DNA from: Archilochus colubris
Lineage: Eukaryota; Chordata; Aves; Apodiformes; Trochilidae
Direction of reading: 5' to 3'
NCBI GenBank assembly: GCA_023079485.1
Contig: CM041097.1
Span: forward strand, 19,017,158 to 19,081,157
DNA length: 64,000 bases
Shown: one piece after another, positions 11,272-25,700 of the stretch
Numbering within the stretch: the first letter of the stretch is position 1
Layout: every line of letters begins with the position of its first letter
Program-made: the position numbers and the translations under genes
The notes under the pieces: generated by a model
What the model was told of the DNA's origin: nothing
The model's input: the letters and a program-made list of their open reading frames with translations, nothing else
The model's database searches: none

Positions 11272-14200
11272 GTATGCATGGACAGTGACAGCAAGGGAAT
11301 GGATTAGGGGTTTTTTTTCATAACCCATTGCTATTTAAATGAGATAATCTGATCTAAGCAGAGCACCAGAGGCAAAAAGGGTGATCAAGATAAACTCAGA
11401 GATCATGACTTTAAATTCTGTGTACTTGTTATGAGCATAAATGACAACTATCTCCTAACACTATTGTTGAAATTTAAACATTGCTTGATATTAATAATGT
11501 AGAGAAAGAGGACTTTCTGGATTAAAGATCTAGGCAGAATTTTGAGAAGCTGATATGAACAGTGAAGTGTCCAAAGTACTAAAAAATGAAATAATTGTTT
11601 CTTCACACCAAAACTGTCTCAAATTTTCCTCCTATGGCTACTCCTAGCTCATTGCTCTTTCCTCTGGAGCTGTTGTTGCCAGCAATATGTATGGAGAGAG
11701 GAAGGGGTCTTAAGCACCCACCAGAGGCACCTCAGACTGCTACTGGAACTGGGTGCCAGGCCAGGTTCTGTCTCATCCATCCATCTCACTGCTCTCTTCA
11801 TTCTCTGTCAATAAGGATTTATGGTTTCTGTCCAATGCTGCAATGCAAACATGCCGATCACAAACAAACTGCAAAGGCCATGCTCTCACCCTTTTCTATC
11901 ACTCAGTTGAGGAACACAGGATAAACACGAGCTGCAGATCTCAGGTGAGAAAAGAAACAGGCAGAGTTTGATTTTCCCAATGGCTGACAGAAGCACATGA
12001 AACTGGAGGGACCAATTTTACTGCAAATATTTGAGTTTCCCTGCTTCTTTCAATCCTCCAAGGCTCCTTACAGTTCAGGAGAAGGAGGAGAGTAATCTTC
12101 TCATTAATTCTGAAGTCTCTGTCTTCCTTTTGGACAGCTTACCCATATTTTCTGTGGCCTTCCCATTCCTAAAGGCATAATTCCTCTTTTATCTGATTCT
12201 TGGTGGCTTCTGCCCTTCAAATAAATACATGCAGCCTGCCAGAGAGAGATGGCCTTTGCAAATGTTCTTTGCTTTGCTGATGGTCTTGACCCCATCATGG
12301 GAGAAAATAGGTTTCCCAGGGTTAAAGATGAGGAAAAAGGAAAATGTCAGTTAAAACTATCAGTCTTGAAATTAGCTATAAACAATGTAAATACTAGAAG
12401 CCAAACCAGCCAGTCTGGACCTTCATTTTGGAAACAAGGCAGTTGCTGTATTTTTATACAGTCCTTGGTTTATTGGCTTCAATCAAACTGAAGATGCAAC
12501 TGCAACCTCCTGGGCTGTATTTTTGCCCATCATTTTGAAACTGCTAAATTACAGAGAGAAATTTCATGATGTAGAAGTGTCCTGACACTCCTTTGGGTCA
12601 CAGCGTGATGAATATTGAATACATCACATCCCACACTCTGCCTGCAGTCTCTTGCAGATTTATTGTTAGCATAACAGCACCTTTAGGAATGGAACAAGCA
12701 GACCATATATTTTAAGACAAGTGACATCTTTGCTATTTCTAACAGCAAATTGTAGAGAGGAACTGGAAATGCTAAGGCTTCTCTGCACAAGCAGAGGCAT
12801 TTGGAGACCCACTGATGAGTCAGAGAATGATAATAATTGGGTCTCCTTTGAACAACATGGAGTTCTCATGACTTTGGCAAAGAGTGACCCTGAGAGTTGG
12901 ATTTCTGTAAATGACTTGCAATGATCTGGCAGGAGAGGATGGCTGGTAACACAAAGACCTTCTCAGGAGAGTGGAGACATTTAAAGAAAAACCTTTATAC
13001 TCATTTTATGGTGTGCCATGTGCTTCAGCTCATTTCCCAACACCAGGGAACAACAAACCTAATTCAGTACAACTAAGGCAGCAAAAGAGAGCACTTAATG
13101 ACTTAGAGATGCAGATGTAGGAGAAAGAGCAGGAGCAGGCAGCCCTTCCCCTGCCATTTCAAAGGAAACTCAGTTTTTGTCTGTTGGCAAGATGCAGAAA
13201 GAGGGACTCAGAGTGCAGGTAGGGAGGATGGGCTAGGAAATCTTTCAGTTACTTTGATTTGCTGTTCTTAGAAAGACTTTCTAGCTATTTTGCTAACTGC
13301 ACCACAGCTTTGCTCTCCTTCACAGGCTGGTGGGATGCTCTAGGGGATACTGCACTGACTGCCTCTGGTGCTGGAGGAAAACTCTGGCTTAGGGAATTAT
13401 TTTCCTAATGGAACAAGCTGCTTCCCCAGCACCTGGAAGACTCTGGCAGAGGATGGTATGGGCAGAGAGAGTTGGGAGAGAAGGTGTCACCTGCACTCTC
13501 ATCTTCCCCTGGTACCTCCTTTGCCTTCCCCTTACATGCAGTGGATCAATTGTCTGGGTCTGGCATGGGCCAGCAACAGCCCAGCTAAAAGGTTGTACTC
13601 CAGGAACTGCCACACACATCCTCAGATAAGAACCTGGGAGCTAAAACTCTTTGTAGTAGCAGGGAAAATATTATTTTCAAAAAAGATGTCAGAACATGTG
13701 CAAGAGTGAGGAAAAAAGCTTCACAAATAAGAAGGGAAAATAAGATGTTTTTCTAATCCACCACCCAGTTTTGCAGACATCACATTTATAACATTTTATC
13801 CCATAATAGCCTTAAGTTGGAGATTGGTTGAGTAGCAGCCAGTGAGCTGCTCTGCCCCTGGTTGTTTCTGGGAGGGCTTACACAGAACTGGTTGCTCAGT
13901 ATTTAATTTTAGGAACAATGAGCAATTTTACTATTTCTATTTCCTGTCTCTTATCAGAACCACAAACTGCTTCTACCTCAAGGGCAAGAAGCAGACAAAA
14001 TAAGCCATTATGTGAGAAATGGGAATCTGTCCTCAGTGCCAGGCAGCCTAAAGGACAGATCCTCTTGTGACAGAGAGGGCAGGTGCTCAGGAAGCCTTTC
14101 AGCAATTTCTGGCTCTACCACTTGCAGGTCACTTGAACAGGAGGATGTTCCAAAGCCCCATGGAGTTCAAGATAACTGTGTCCTTACTACTCAATTCAAA

Positions 14201-15640
14201 GAGGGATAAATTCACACCAGTTTGTGGTTTCAGCTGCTGTGATAATGAAGCATGAGAAGAAAGAAATGACAATGCAGCAGTGATATTAACTTCAATGAAG
14301 AACTGGCAACCTACCTCAGCAGTAATTAGCTGGTGTGACAGTGAGAAGGGCTCCACGTGGGTGCTTTTTGTCTCCTCAGATTGCCATGGCAGCCTCATCA
14401 CATGCCTGGGAAAGGGAAGGACAAGGACAAAGCTCAGGACTAACCCACCTTGAAGCAGTTTTTAGTCTAGGTGGGCAACAAGAGTGAAACATTGCCACTT
14501 TCCCAGGTGTACCAGGCCTGCTGGGTACAGGGAGTGATGATCATTTAAGGTTTCATTACATGGGCTAAGCTCACATTATAGAAAGTCTTCCTTATCATCA
14601 TTAATTTCCAAGGAAAATGTCATTTTTGAGCCCCCTGGAGTGCACTGACATGCAGTGAAAAAGAGGTTAGAGCTCAGATGCTTCTTTGAGGGTGCCCTTA
14701 CAAATTTTAGGTTGCATTGATTTCCCTGTCAGAAAGATGTTATTTACACTTCCTGAAGTTAAGTGGAGCATGCTAAAATTCACAAAGTCATCACTGGTTT
14801 TATGTTTTGTGTGTCTCTTTTACAGTCAGAAAGGCCTAACACATTTCATACTGGTTTAAATAATTACTACTCTCTAATCTCTTCAGTTAACATCAATTTC
14901 TTTTCTATACTTTGAATTTTACATGGGCTTTTTTCTGTTTCATATCAAGTAATTTCATCTCTCTGTATGAAAGGCTTATTAACTTTATAAAATAGCATCC
15001 TGGTATTTTAGAAGTAATTCAATTTTTTTTTTCTTCACTTTTTGTTTACAACAGCTTCAAAGATAATTCAATATTATTTCACTATCACTGCCAAGAACTT
15101 GAAATGAGCAGGTGATGAAGCATTTAAAATATTTTGAGCAGTTTCTTCAGCCAGCAAGAGGATTGAAGTATTAAAAAGTTAAACTTAAGTTGGTACAATA
15201 ATATATTAAAGAAATACTCTAATTAAAAAAAAAATTTAAAAACCCAGCTCCAATTTTCCAGTTTCCATGCTTTTTAATACTCCCACCCAGCAGAGCTGCA
15301 CAGAGTGATGTGAAGAACCTTACCCACTAACTTTTAAGAGCTGAAACAATATCTGCTACTTCCACGTAATCACAGACTGATCATCCCTTCCATTGTTTGC
15401 AGAAGCTTGAAAATAAAATGTCTCTGGATATCGATTTGCTACTTCTTTTTCATTTAGCAACTATTGATCCCTGGTTATGTGTCTGTGTTTCTTGTTGAGC
15501 AGAAATTAACATTGAAAACTTCTTGGAATTCAATGCATTCATACCTACTTGACATTCCTGAGGAAAGCTTGCTACCATAATCACTGGAACTGGGGCTTTC
15601 AAAAAAATCTGTTTCCCTTTTTCCTCCAGTCTCTTGGCAG

Positions 15641-15666
15641 AAAAAAAATAATAATAAAAAAAAAAA
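15641..15666. repeat. A-rich tract with AAT triplets
   Basis: Eight A, then three AT-interrupted triplets, then eleven A. Confidence 0.9.
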
Positions 15667-18600
15667 CAGACAAAATCTTTTGATTATGATGATTATTGTT
15701 GGCACTTGTCTGGGACAGAAAATGGGGTTGTCACAGAGTTTGAGCTCAGAGTCATTTCAAACCACACAGTATTATTTAGGCTGTGGTTGTGGTTCCTACA
15801 TTACAAAAATAAACCTCTTAGGGATGTGAGGCATTTTTTCATGACTATCTGGAAGAGAAACTCTTGTGATTACCTCTAAAATTGCTTACTGGTGTGTGCA
15901 TGGGAAGCCATCCCTGAGAGACATGCTGATCTGTAATTTGAGAAAAATACGGATGGATCACTCTACTGGGACTGTGTGTAGGGGTTGGGTGAATGAAAAT
16001 ATCTGAGGTAGAGATGAACTGAAGATATTACTTCTGTACCATCTGTAAAATTGTCTTCTCATTGGCCTTATTACACCTGATTCTTATACTTTTCCTAGTT
16101 TTGGTTCTATCAGCTCCAAATATAGTCTGAATCACAGACCAAGTACACATTTCCCAAGATGTTTCAGTCCTGAACCATCAAATAATAATGTAAATAGATT
16201 CTTTATCCTTACCCCATATTTGTTTTTTCATCCTTTAGAACTCCCCTTTTTCATTTTTTTCATTAAACTTTAGGGTTAGATTCTAAAAAAGAACCAAAAT
16301 TCAAAGCTGTGTTTAACTCTCATGGAATTACAGTTCCAGGAACTGGAGAAACAAACCCCTCACACCAACCATTCCAGGATTTATGTTAATAATTGGTCTA
16401 GCTGATGGCACAGTTATCACAATTAGCATCCAGAGATAAGACTTTCTGCTGCTGCTTCTGCAGGAGTTAAGAGGGGAATGAGTAAGAGGGCAACTTCTGA
16501 GTGTGGAGGTGAACTTCAGACACTCAGGAGATCTCCAGCCCCCTCCTCTGGGTCTCTGCTTCCCTCTATTTGTCCAAGGTCCCGCTGGAGGTGATAATCC
16601 TTGTCCTAGAAGGGCAACTTAAGGAGAAAGCTGTCTGAATTCCAACCATCTTTGCAGCAAGAGGTAAATTTACAACTTTTAATCCCATTCTTTATGCCTT
16701 TATTTTTATGTTTGATTTTCTGGCTCTTAAAATTTTGACAGGAAGGTGTTTGGGGTTTTTTCCCCTCCTGTGTAGCACAGTGCCATACAGGTATTTCATC
16801 CTTTGTTCAATATTAATATGTGCTTTATTGTCCTATTCTAATTACAATCTCATTATTAAAGGGCCACTCTGTTTTCACTCTGACAGATATTGCATCTCAC
16901 TGTTAGTGGGTCTTGCTTATTGTTATTAATAATTTGTAGCAATCGAATTGGTATTAGAATATTACCCTGCTAAATCACTTTTGCTGCTAATTAAGGCCCT
17001 ATCTGTGACATTGTTTAGCTCCAAACATCATGCTCTTGCTTTTCAGCTTGCTATAATTACCTGTAAGTCATTCATTTCTACTTAGGGAAGTCAGGTCTTT
17101 TAATCAAGCCTCCTGTGAGCTTTGCTGTGGTGGGAGCTGCCATTGGTAGGAATGAAAAGTTCTCAGTGGCAAACATATTTTTGTCCTGACAAATGCACCT
17201 TTCACTGCAGCCCAGGAAGTCCTTAGGAACAGAATAATTGTGCTTGATGGTTCCAAAGTAGGCACAAAAGGAGGGTTTTGAGCAAAAAGTGAAAGATGAC
17301 TGAAGCAAGGGAAGCCACTGAAGCTTTGAAATGTCTGCACTTCACAAAACATTTGTCCAGAAGATCAGATCTTGTCATGCTGTTTCTTGGGAGGATATTT
17401 TCTCTGAAAAAGCAACATCTCTCCATTCTTTACCTGGGAACATTACCCACTTTTGCTCCCAAACAAACAGAAGATACAAAAAGGTCATTCTTGAGTCAAT
17501 GATGTTGAAATTCAACATCAGTGGCTGGGGAGCTCATAGTCTGAAGGGAGTATAACTCTCTTCAGGGACAGGACATGTGACTTATGTTTGAAAGTAACTT
17601 AGTTGTGGCTAAAAACTTAACATGATCTGAAAAATAAACTGGAATTCATAGATTTTAAGGAAATGAAACCTAATTCAAGATTTTATGTCACAATTTGATA
17701 TATGTAAAAGACTGCACTGTGCACATACACACCTAATTTATAGGGAAAAGTTGAGAAAAGGGCACTTTCGTCAGCTTGAAGTTGGACATTCAGTGGAAGT
17801 CAAAATAATAAAACAAGAATAAGTTATATTGCAGTGACATTTCACTAAAATGTCCCTATGCTTTTCAAGATAATAGAGAACTGAAAATAGTAGCACACAG
17901 AAAATGAGTGCATTATAACAAGACATGTTGTAAATACAGTTGGGCACAATTATGGGGGAGAGGAAACATGTGATACCCTACTTTCTTCCCTTTAAAACTC
18001 TGCAGTCTAAACCTACCTAAATTAGAGCAGAATCTATCATTGATTATGTCATTCCCCAGAAATATGGCCTTCAGAGGGCTTGTCATAACTCTGCTGCTGA
18101 GACTACACAGCAGGCACAGGAAGTATCAGTCAAGATGATACAATTTTCCACCTACTACAAGTCAAGCAAATATGTTCCCAGCCTTCTGGGACAGCCTTTC
18201 CTGGAGATGGATGACACCAGCCTGTGATGTATGGACTCAAACAAAGCACTTCCTCATGGACCTTTAGTCTGCCTGGCCCCTGGTTTTGATCCAGGGCTTA
18301 ACCCTTTGGAGAAGGACAGGTATTTAAATACCTCAATCCCACTGAAATCAGGGGATCAAGAGCCTGAATTCAAGTGACACCTGGCTTGTTGTCTTTACAC
18401 CCTGAAATTCTTCTCCACCTCCATCTCTTTTGATTATTATCTTGTAAATAATATCATCTTTACTTTATTTAATGGTTTGGGGGGGTTGTCTCTGCATTTT
18501 ACTTTCTTTTGCCTTTGCACTTCTTAGATTTTCCTGCTTCCATTATCCCCATGATGAAAATCTTCTTTCCCAGCTGAAGTTCCCTGTGATGTGAAGCAGC

Positions 18601-21600
18601 TCCCACACCAACTGCACTCCTTGCTCTGGCACAGGATAGCATCAAGCCACTTCCCTCATTTCAAATCTGCTTCAGTTTGAATTTCACCACTGGCACAGAT
18701 CAGGTGCCTAATCCAATTTCCCTCTATGCAGAGTCCTCTTGCAGTTCTTTCTGCACTTCTACTTTTCCCCTGAATAGTTGTCATTTAATGCCCTGTTATC
18801 TTAGATGGCACTCATTTAGTGGTTTATTAAGCAGTAATTTAGCAGCCTGTTATTGGTTTCTAGTGTAGCTGGGGAAAATATGCACTCCCAAGTATGCAAG
18901 ATTTCTGCAGAATTACAGCATTTTTGTGAGCTTTGGATTAGAGAAAAATTACCAAAAAGTAATACAGAGGAAATGTTTTCCCTGCATTTCATTATTGTCC
19001 CTGCACTAAAGCTCCCAGCAGGCTATTCAGAATGTAGATTATCTGATCTCTATTTCTGTTGCCAGCCCAAGCACTGAAATTGTACAAAATTGCTGAGAAC
19101 TCCACTGACTGAGACAAGCATAAGGAGGTCCTAAGCCTGGACTGAGTCCTTCTGCCTGCACTTCTGCTGTCTCTTCCTTAAGGTTTCCAGGTGGGGAGAA
19201 GGCATAAGGCTTAGATTAGGGCTTCTTAACTTCTTAAAACCCATGGAGTTTAAATAAAATACTGGGCAAGGGTAGGGATCAAAGTATGCCCTAAGCATTA
19301 ACTACAGTAGCATGAAGGGACCTGTGTAAATTTTGTCTGGAAAAAGTTTTGCAGAACAATTTGGATGATCACAAAGGCAAAGACTTGAGTTAAAATCACA
19401 GCTTTTAAGATCTGGCTGAAAATAGAGTTTTATTTTATGTATTAATAAAGTATTCCTGTTTCTTCAAATTGCCAGATAACAAATAACAGAAGCAGAGACA
19501 GAGGAAGCAGCTGAGAGGGTAATGGGATGCCAGCCAGCTACACTGGCACTGGGGATGGAGCAGGTACCAGAGCTGTGGGATTTTTGCTATCTGCTTCCCA
19601 AAAGAATTTCTCTTCCTGGGCTCCCTGTGGAAATGTGTGCACAGGACATAAAGCTTACAAAACCTCCCCAGGAGGCACATCATCCCAGACTTTACAGGCT
19701 CTTCTCTGGAGTGAGTGCCTCAGGAAGAATTAACCAGAAGGAAAACTGTGTCTTAGATTCCTGTTTGTTAAAGCATAATATTGACATTATGTGAAACACT
19801 GGCAGCAGAAGGGGGAAGGGGCTGCCTCAAAGCTAGAAAGGTCTCTCCCCCAGCCTGCTGACAGGGCCAGCAGCATTTCCACTTGATGTTCACCTGGCTC
19901 CCAGCACTGCCTGATGAACCTCCCCTTCCTCTCCCTATTCCAAAGCAGAATTTCTCTGCAGTCCTAGCAGCCTGCTTTTCTTTTTTATTTATTTTTTTTC
20001 AGTTGGGTTTTGTTTTGCTATTTATGCTGTCATTTTTTTGAGAATAGACTGGATAAAGGTCATTTTTTACTTGAATGGAAAAGAACAGTAATTTGACAGG
20101 AAGACATTCCCAGCTTGCCATACACCAGAAATGTAGATATTAGTGCCTTTAAAACTGAGACCAGAGACAAAAATTGCCCAAGCAACTCAATTGCTAGCAG
20201 TTAACTTTCCTGAACATAAGCATTTACAGAGTTATGTTTGTGGCTTCTGCTAAATTTTAGGATGCCATTACTGAAAAGACTTCAACTTCGTTTATGTTTG
20301 CTCAGAAAAAAAGATAATCAAGAAGATATTAAGTAGTCACAAAAGATATTGGCTTCAAACAGTGTCATTTGGCTGATCTATAGCTGCTTGCTTTGGCAAT
20401 TTTACCCCAGAACATTAGCACTGATCATTTTTGCTGTGTTCCTAATTATTTCTGAAATATTGTACTGCTGCTCATGCTGAAATGCATAAGAGGCAACGTG
20501 GTGGGTTAGCTGGAAATACAAGGTTCTAACTGGTTTTTAATCAATGAGTGATAATGATAGCTTCTGGTTTGACTTTCACTGTTTAATTGCCACTAATAAA
20601 GCAAAGCTTAGCTGATGACATTTAAGAGTTCAGTTTCATTTACCTCTGTTTATTCTATTTATTTTAAAAGTGCCTGGGAGCTCTCAGGGCTTGACACATC
20701 CCAGGATGTCAAAATAATATTAAACAGATATTCTGAGGATGACACAGATGTGCAGGTGATGCTACACAAGAAAGTGCCTCCCACCCAAATTGCCAGACTG
20801 GTTTAAATTAAATGTACATCCAACTGACTACACAGCATTTAGACAAAAGGAACAGAGATGGCATACAGCTTGCATATTATCTTGCAAATTCCTCTGCTTT
20901 ATCCTACATGCAATGTCCAAAGCAGAGATGATTTTTCTGGTCAGGATGACACTATGAAGCAAAATCCTTTGGCTAAGAGTTGATAGTGCAATAAAATGTT
21001 CCTGATTTTTGGTCAAGAAAGACCATCTTTGAAGTTCCAAATATAGTTTCAACCTACTAAATGAAACTCAATACCATGATGACAAGCAGATGTAAATCAG
21101 TCAGTCAATACAATAAATATTTCAGTAATATCCTGCTTGATTAATCTAATTTAAATCAGGATCTGCCTTGGGTTTAAAATGGCATAAATATCTCTTGCAT
21201 TCCTCTTCAGTTATATGTAAGAAAATAAAAACCCTTTTAATCTTGCCTGGTATGACATTGCCTTAATTGCTTAAGATGATTTATTTTCCAGGATTTTATT
21301 CCCAAGTTATTGATCACTTGAAAGCAAGAAGCAGGTGACAGCCTGAAATTTCTAGATTGGACCTTCCTGTGGATACTTGCCACAGCAGTAATCTGCTCTA
21401 CAAAAAGAAATCCTCTCTCCATGTTTTTCCTATTATGTTCATGATCATTGGTATTTCTAAGTGCTACTCCAGAATATAAACCTTTCTATCTACACACAAA
21501 ATCATTTCTGATGTCATGTTCTTACAGCTACTTCCTGACTCCCTTTTTTCTTGCCAGTTATTTAAGCTCTGGTGGGAAAAGCAAGCAGCTCTGAAACTGC

Positions 21601-22450
21601 CATTACGTTCCAGTAATTTCACGTAAATAAGCAACATTTAAATAACATGTAGAGAGAGCTTAAACATCCACCTGCAATTTAAGTCTCCTATAATGGTGAT
21701 TGTATCTAGCTTTCTACAAGGTCTGGGACTCATAATACTCCAAAAAAAACCCCAAATACTACTTCATGTTACAACACGTTTCCGATTGCACATAAATTGG
21801 AATTACAAAGTGCACCCTCTGGAAACAACAGAGGAATAGTTGTTTGCTTTAGTGTATTCAAATTATTTGCAAACTAGTCTTTTCCATCATTTCTTTTTCA
21901 TTCCAGTGTGGCTGGATTTTTGCTGCTAGGTATCTGCCTGGAAATGAGGCAGCTGTCATCAATATCCAGTAGCTGTTGTACAGTAAACTGGTGCAGCTTT
22001 CAAACACCAAATATTTAGTAAACCAATTATCATTTATTACAGAGCATGCAGCTGATAAAAATAGAAAGGCAGAGACTTTCTTAGCAGATCTTTTCCCTCT
22101 TTCCCTACAGTGTGTGTGTGCTGGCTTGTAAGGATGCACATATACCATCCACTTATGTAGACAGATAAGTGTTTGATAAATATGTTACATAGCAGAGTGT
22201 TTCAGTCAGAAAGACAAGAAACTGGAGTATCAGTCACTTACATTTGGGTCCTTAGGGCTGATCCATTGTCACTGAAGTTTATGAAAGGCTCTCTCTGGCT
22301 TTAAAGCACTCTGCATCACACTCTACATAAAAAAAAAGAAAACAATTGATGAAGCATGAAACTGTATGTCCTGCCAGCTAGAAAAATGCTCTCCAAACTT
22401 TGCATTCATCATCACTGTATATTTTCTATATTGAAATCAAAGTCATACTG

Positions 22451-22479
22451 GGGGAAAAAAAAAAAAAAAAGAAAAAAAA
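22451..22479. repeat. G4 followed by A16-G-A8 homopolymer tract
   Basis: GGGG at 22451-22454, A16 at 22455-22470, G, then A8. It lies 65 bases upstream of the palindromic element but outside its target duplication, so it is probably unrelated. Confidence 0.9.
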
Positions 22480-22544
22480 CAAGTATCCTAATAAATTTGG
22501 TTGTGTCGGATCAGTATTTTTCCAGCAGATTCCTGAAGTCTTTC

Positions 22545-22771
22545 TGTAGTGAAATGAGGCAACCAGGTGCCACTAATTGCCAGGGAGCGAGCATGAGCTT
22601 GTGTCAAGCCCACCTGTGCCTGATTAAGGCAGGCCCCCACTGCGCATGAGCAGGACCAAGAGGCCAATAAACGCAGTGGGGGCCCACCCTAATTAGGCAC
22701 AGGTGGGCTTGACACAAGCTCATGCTCACTGCCTGGCAATTAGTGGCACCTGGTTGCCTCATTTCACTACA
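22545..22771. mobile_element. Palindromic (foldback) element, 227 bp, with TG...CA ends and 6-bp target duplication
   Basis: Two 100-base arms (22545-22644 and 22672-22771) are inverted repeats of each other with about six mismatches by hand alignment, separated by a 27-base loop. The ends are TGTAGTGAAATG and CATTTCACTACA. The element is flanked by TCTTTC on both sides (22539-22544 and 22772-22777), consistent with a 6-bp target-site duplication. The loop contains AATAAA. It encodes no protein of its own. The TG/CA ends, 6-bp duplication and polyadenylation-like hexamer could mean an unusual solo LTR; the full-length inverted repeat instead fits a non-autonomous foldback DNA transposon (MITE-like). 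I do not recognise the family. Transcribed within the CNTN6 intron, it would fold into a long hairpin. Confidence 0.85.
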
Positions 22772-25700
22772 TCTTTCTGTCATGGGGCAGTAGGAGGGGT
22801 ACAATGAAAGAAGGTGAAGATTTGGGACAGACTAAAGGGCTTGGTTGTCCCTGATACCCCTGCATGGAGGAGTAACACATCTGAGTCTGCCTTGAACCAC
22901 TCAGTTCCTCCTAACAAAGAAAAAGGGATAAAAGGGACAAAGCCATCCCTAAGATTCCTCCTGGAGGAAGGAGGTGATGGGGTGGCACAGAAGCAAGATG
23001 CCTCATGAACAGACTGAAATAAGTCCAAAATGGAGCTTAAAGGCTAGAAGAAATTTTCAAAAATGTCTTTTTTTTTTTTTCCTATTTTGAGTATAAGCAG
23101 AACTGTGGCTTGCCATGTTGTTACAGGTTTATCCAAGTTACTGTTTCAATCTCTCCCTCTTTCTAGAGAGGATCTACCAATAGTTGCAATGGAGTTTTGG
23201 AGTCACCAAACAAAAACTGAGACCTGATCCACAGTACGAGTGTGAAAAATTATCTGAGCTTAATTATTCAATCCCCACCCCCCCTTAGACAGCAAATCCC
23301 AGTTACACTTTGCCCAAAATAAAGTTAGAGAGAAACAAAGTGCTGAATTTATTTAACTGGCAGGATATTAAACGATAGAGCTGTTATCTTTTCCTGTATT
23401 GTAAATTATTGAATTAAGCTTTCAGTCAGTTTGGCAACAGTGCCAGATGAATATTACAACAGTACAATGCAGCAAACAGTATCTGTCATCAAGTCAGGGT
23501 CTCACTTATAACTGAAATTACAGTGAACAAAATGCAGTAGATTGGAAAAGGTTCATTATTATTTATTCCTCTTGCCTAGTAACAAAAAAAAAAAACCCTA
23601 ATGAAATTTCCCTGAGCAGAGGGCAGGTCAGAATTACTATAGATCAGAGAGACACATCCCTCTAACATCACTGGGATATTTGTCTCAGTAATTAGATGCC
23701 TGTTCCACAATAATTCTGGCTCTGAAGGACACAACCAAGCTCATGACACACAAGCAATCACCTGCACAAATGAAAAGCCTTTCTTTACCTTGTCTACATC
23801 TTGCACAGCAGCACAAGAGTCTTCAGAAAATCTCTCCATAAAGCCAATGAAGTCATGTGCAGTCAGTAATTCTAGCTAGCCACAGGTTTTTAATTTTTTT
23901 AAATAAAATATGTTATTAATAGAGCTCACACGTTGGTGTATTTATAGCCCCTGTAGCTATTCAGGCTATTGTAACTTTACACATGGCTCCACAATGAATT
24001 GTTCACAAATCTGAGCTCATCTGTGGCTAAAAGTGTAAATCATTTGATTTATGTAAATCATGAAGTAAAGCTCCACTGAATGCTACCCAGAACACACCAA
24101 TGATGAGCAGTTTTCTTTCATTGCAGCTTGAACTTCTGGTCTGGAATCTTTAGGGAATGTCTTGGGTTTGTATCAAATGCAGTTAGCACCATGTAAATCT
24201 GAAGTAAGAGTTTGATTGCTATACTCAGTATGATATAATGAGAAATATCACACTTTGGCAGTCTATCATTAATTATTTTACCATTAGACTCTTTGTATCT
24301 TTTAGACCAAAATGCAAATGGGTAATAAATTCACTGATACTCAATTATATTCACAAAAAGTTAGCTCATGTGTGGAAGCAACACTGGTTCCCATAAAAGA
24401 ACAGTTAAAAAATATCTGAAACATCAGCATATATATTGAACTGGAAAAGGCTCATCATGGAAGATCTAGGTCTTTTTTTGCATAAATTTTCCTTAATTAT
24501 TACACCTGTGATGTATTACACCATAATTTTAGGTGTCAGATTCTGGCAATCCCAATAAATTTTCCTATTTGCAATTAAAGTAATATTTTATACTTTTATT
24601 GTTTGTTTTCACTCTCAAGTACTTGAGGAAAATGTGCAGTTATTGTATAAACTGAGTGTGTTGCTTGCAACGTTAGCCTCAGATCACCCTCCTCACACAG
24701 CCATGCAGGTTATGTTTAAATACTAGTGGAAAAATGGAATATTTCAGTCATTTTTCAACTATTAATATGTAAGGGATACAGAAATGTTTTCATTGAAGAT
24801 ATTTAATATTTTTGTGCTATTCACAAGGGCTGGAGGAGCCCTGACTATTCCAGCCTTGAAAGTTACATCTCCAAACTGAAATTCAGGTTCTGCAGGTGAG
24901 CCAGAGGTGGCTTCCAGGCATGGGAAGAAGGGGCAGAGAAAGGCTTTAGCCCAGCTGCTGGGCACTGACAGCCTCACAGCTCTGCCTCCCTTCATCTGCT
25001 CACTCTTTTTCCCATCTGCAAGGAAGGGATGTTGCTGTCTGGCTGCATCCCAGCTGGAAGAGATGGACTCCTGAGTGTCATTCTTATAGGCAGCTTCACA
25101 CACAAAACCTGGGCTTGAGCACCAAGATTGAACTCCTTGCTGAGAGTTTCTGACTTCAGCAGGGCCAGGACCTCTCCCTGAGTGCCTCCTTGTCTCCTGC
25201 CTTTACCCCAGCATCAGAGTTCACCAAGTGTCTTTCTGAGTTTGGTGTCTGGTAACAAAGAAAATGTGGAATTTCACCACTACACCCCATTTGACATTTC
25301 CAATAGAAGGTGAAAGGAGCCCTGTGCCTCTGGACCTCTGTTTTGCAGTGTCTGAAGGGAGAAAACACATGAAAGCTGAAGGCCCTTTAGGAAAATCTTC
25401 AGGGTTTCAAGTTGCTTCTGCCTGCTCCAACCTAGAACATTCCTTCCTGTCTCCCTTTCTCTGTGTGCAGCTCCTGCTTCACCCTGACTGAGAACTGAGT
25501 GTCAGAGAGAGGGAGAGGAGGGAAACCTTCTTCCCTTTGCCTCTAGCACTGACAAGTTGGGTTCTTTTACCAGAATGCCTGCATGGCCCCTTTGCTGCTG
25601 CTTTTCCCACCTTCACTTTCAGTGTTAACATCTCCTTCCTCACCTGATGTGGGTTTCCACTTCCCTGTTTTACTTTACAGTCTGCTGTTAACAAGCAGTG

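Noticed and set aside
13368..13709. Open frames of about 70 to 113 codons on both strands
   Set aside because: Overlapping open frames on both strands in GC-richer intron sequence, with no family signature and no splice or codon-usage support.
22356..22804. Two opposite-strand open frames that share a peptide
   Set aside because: The shared peptide is the result of the palindromic arms being read from both strands, not a gene pair.
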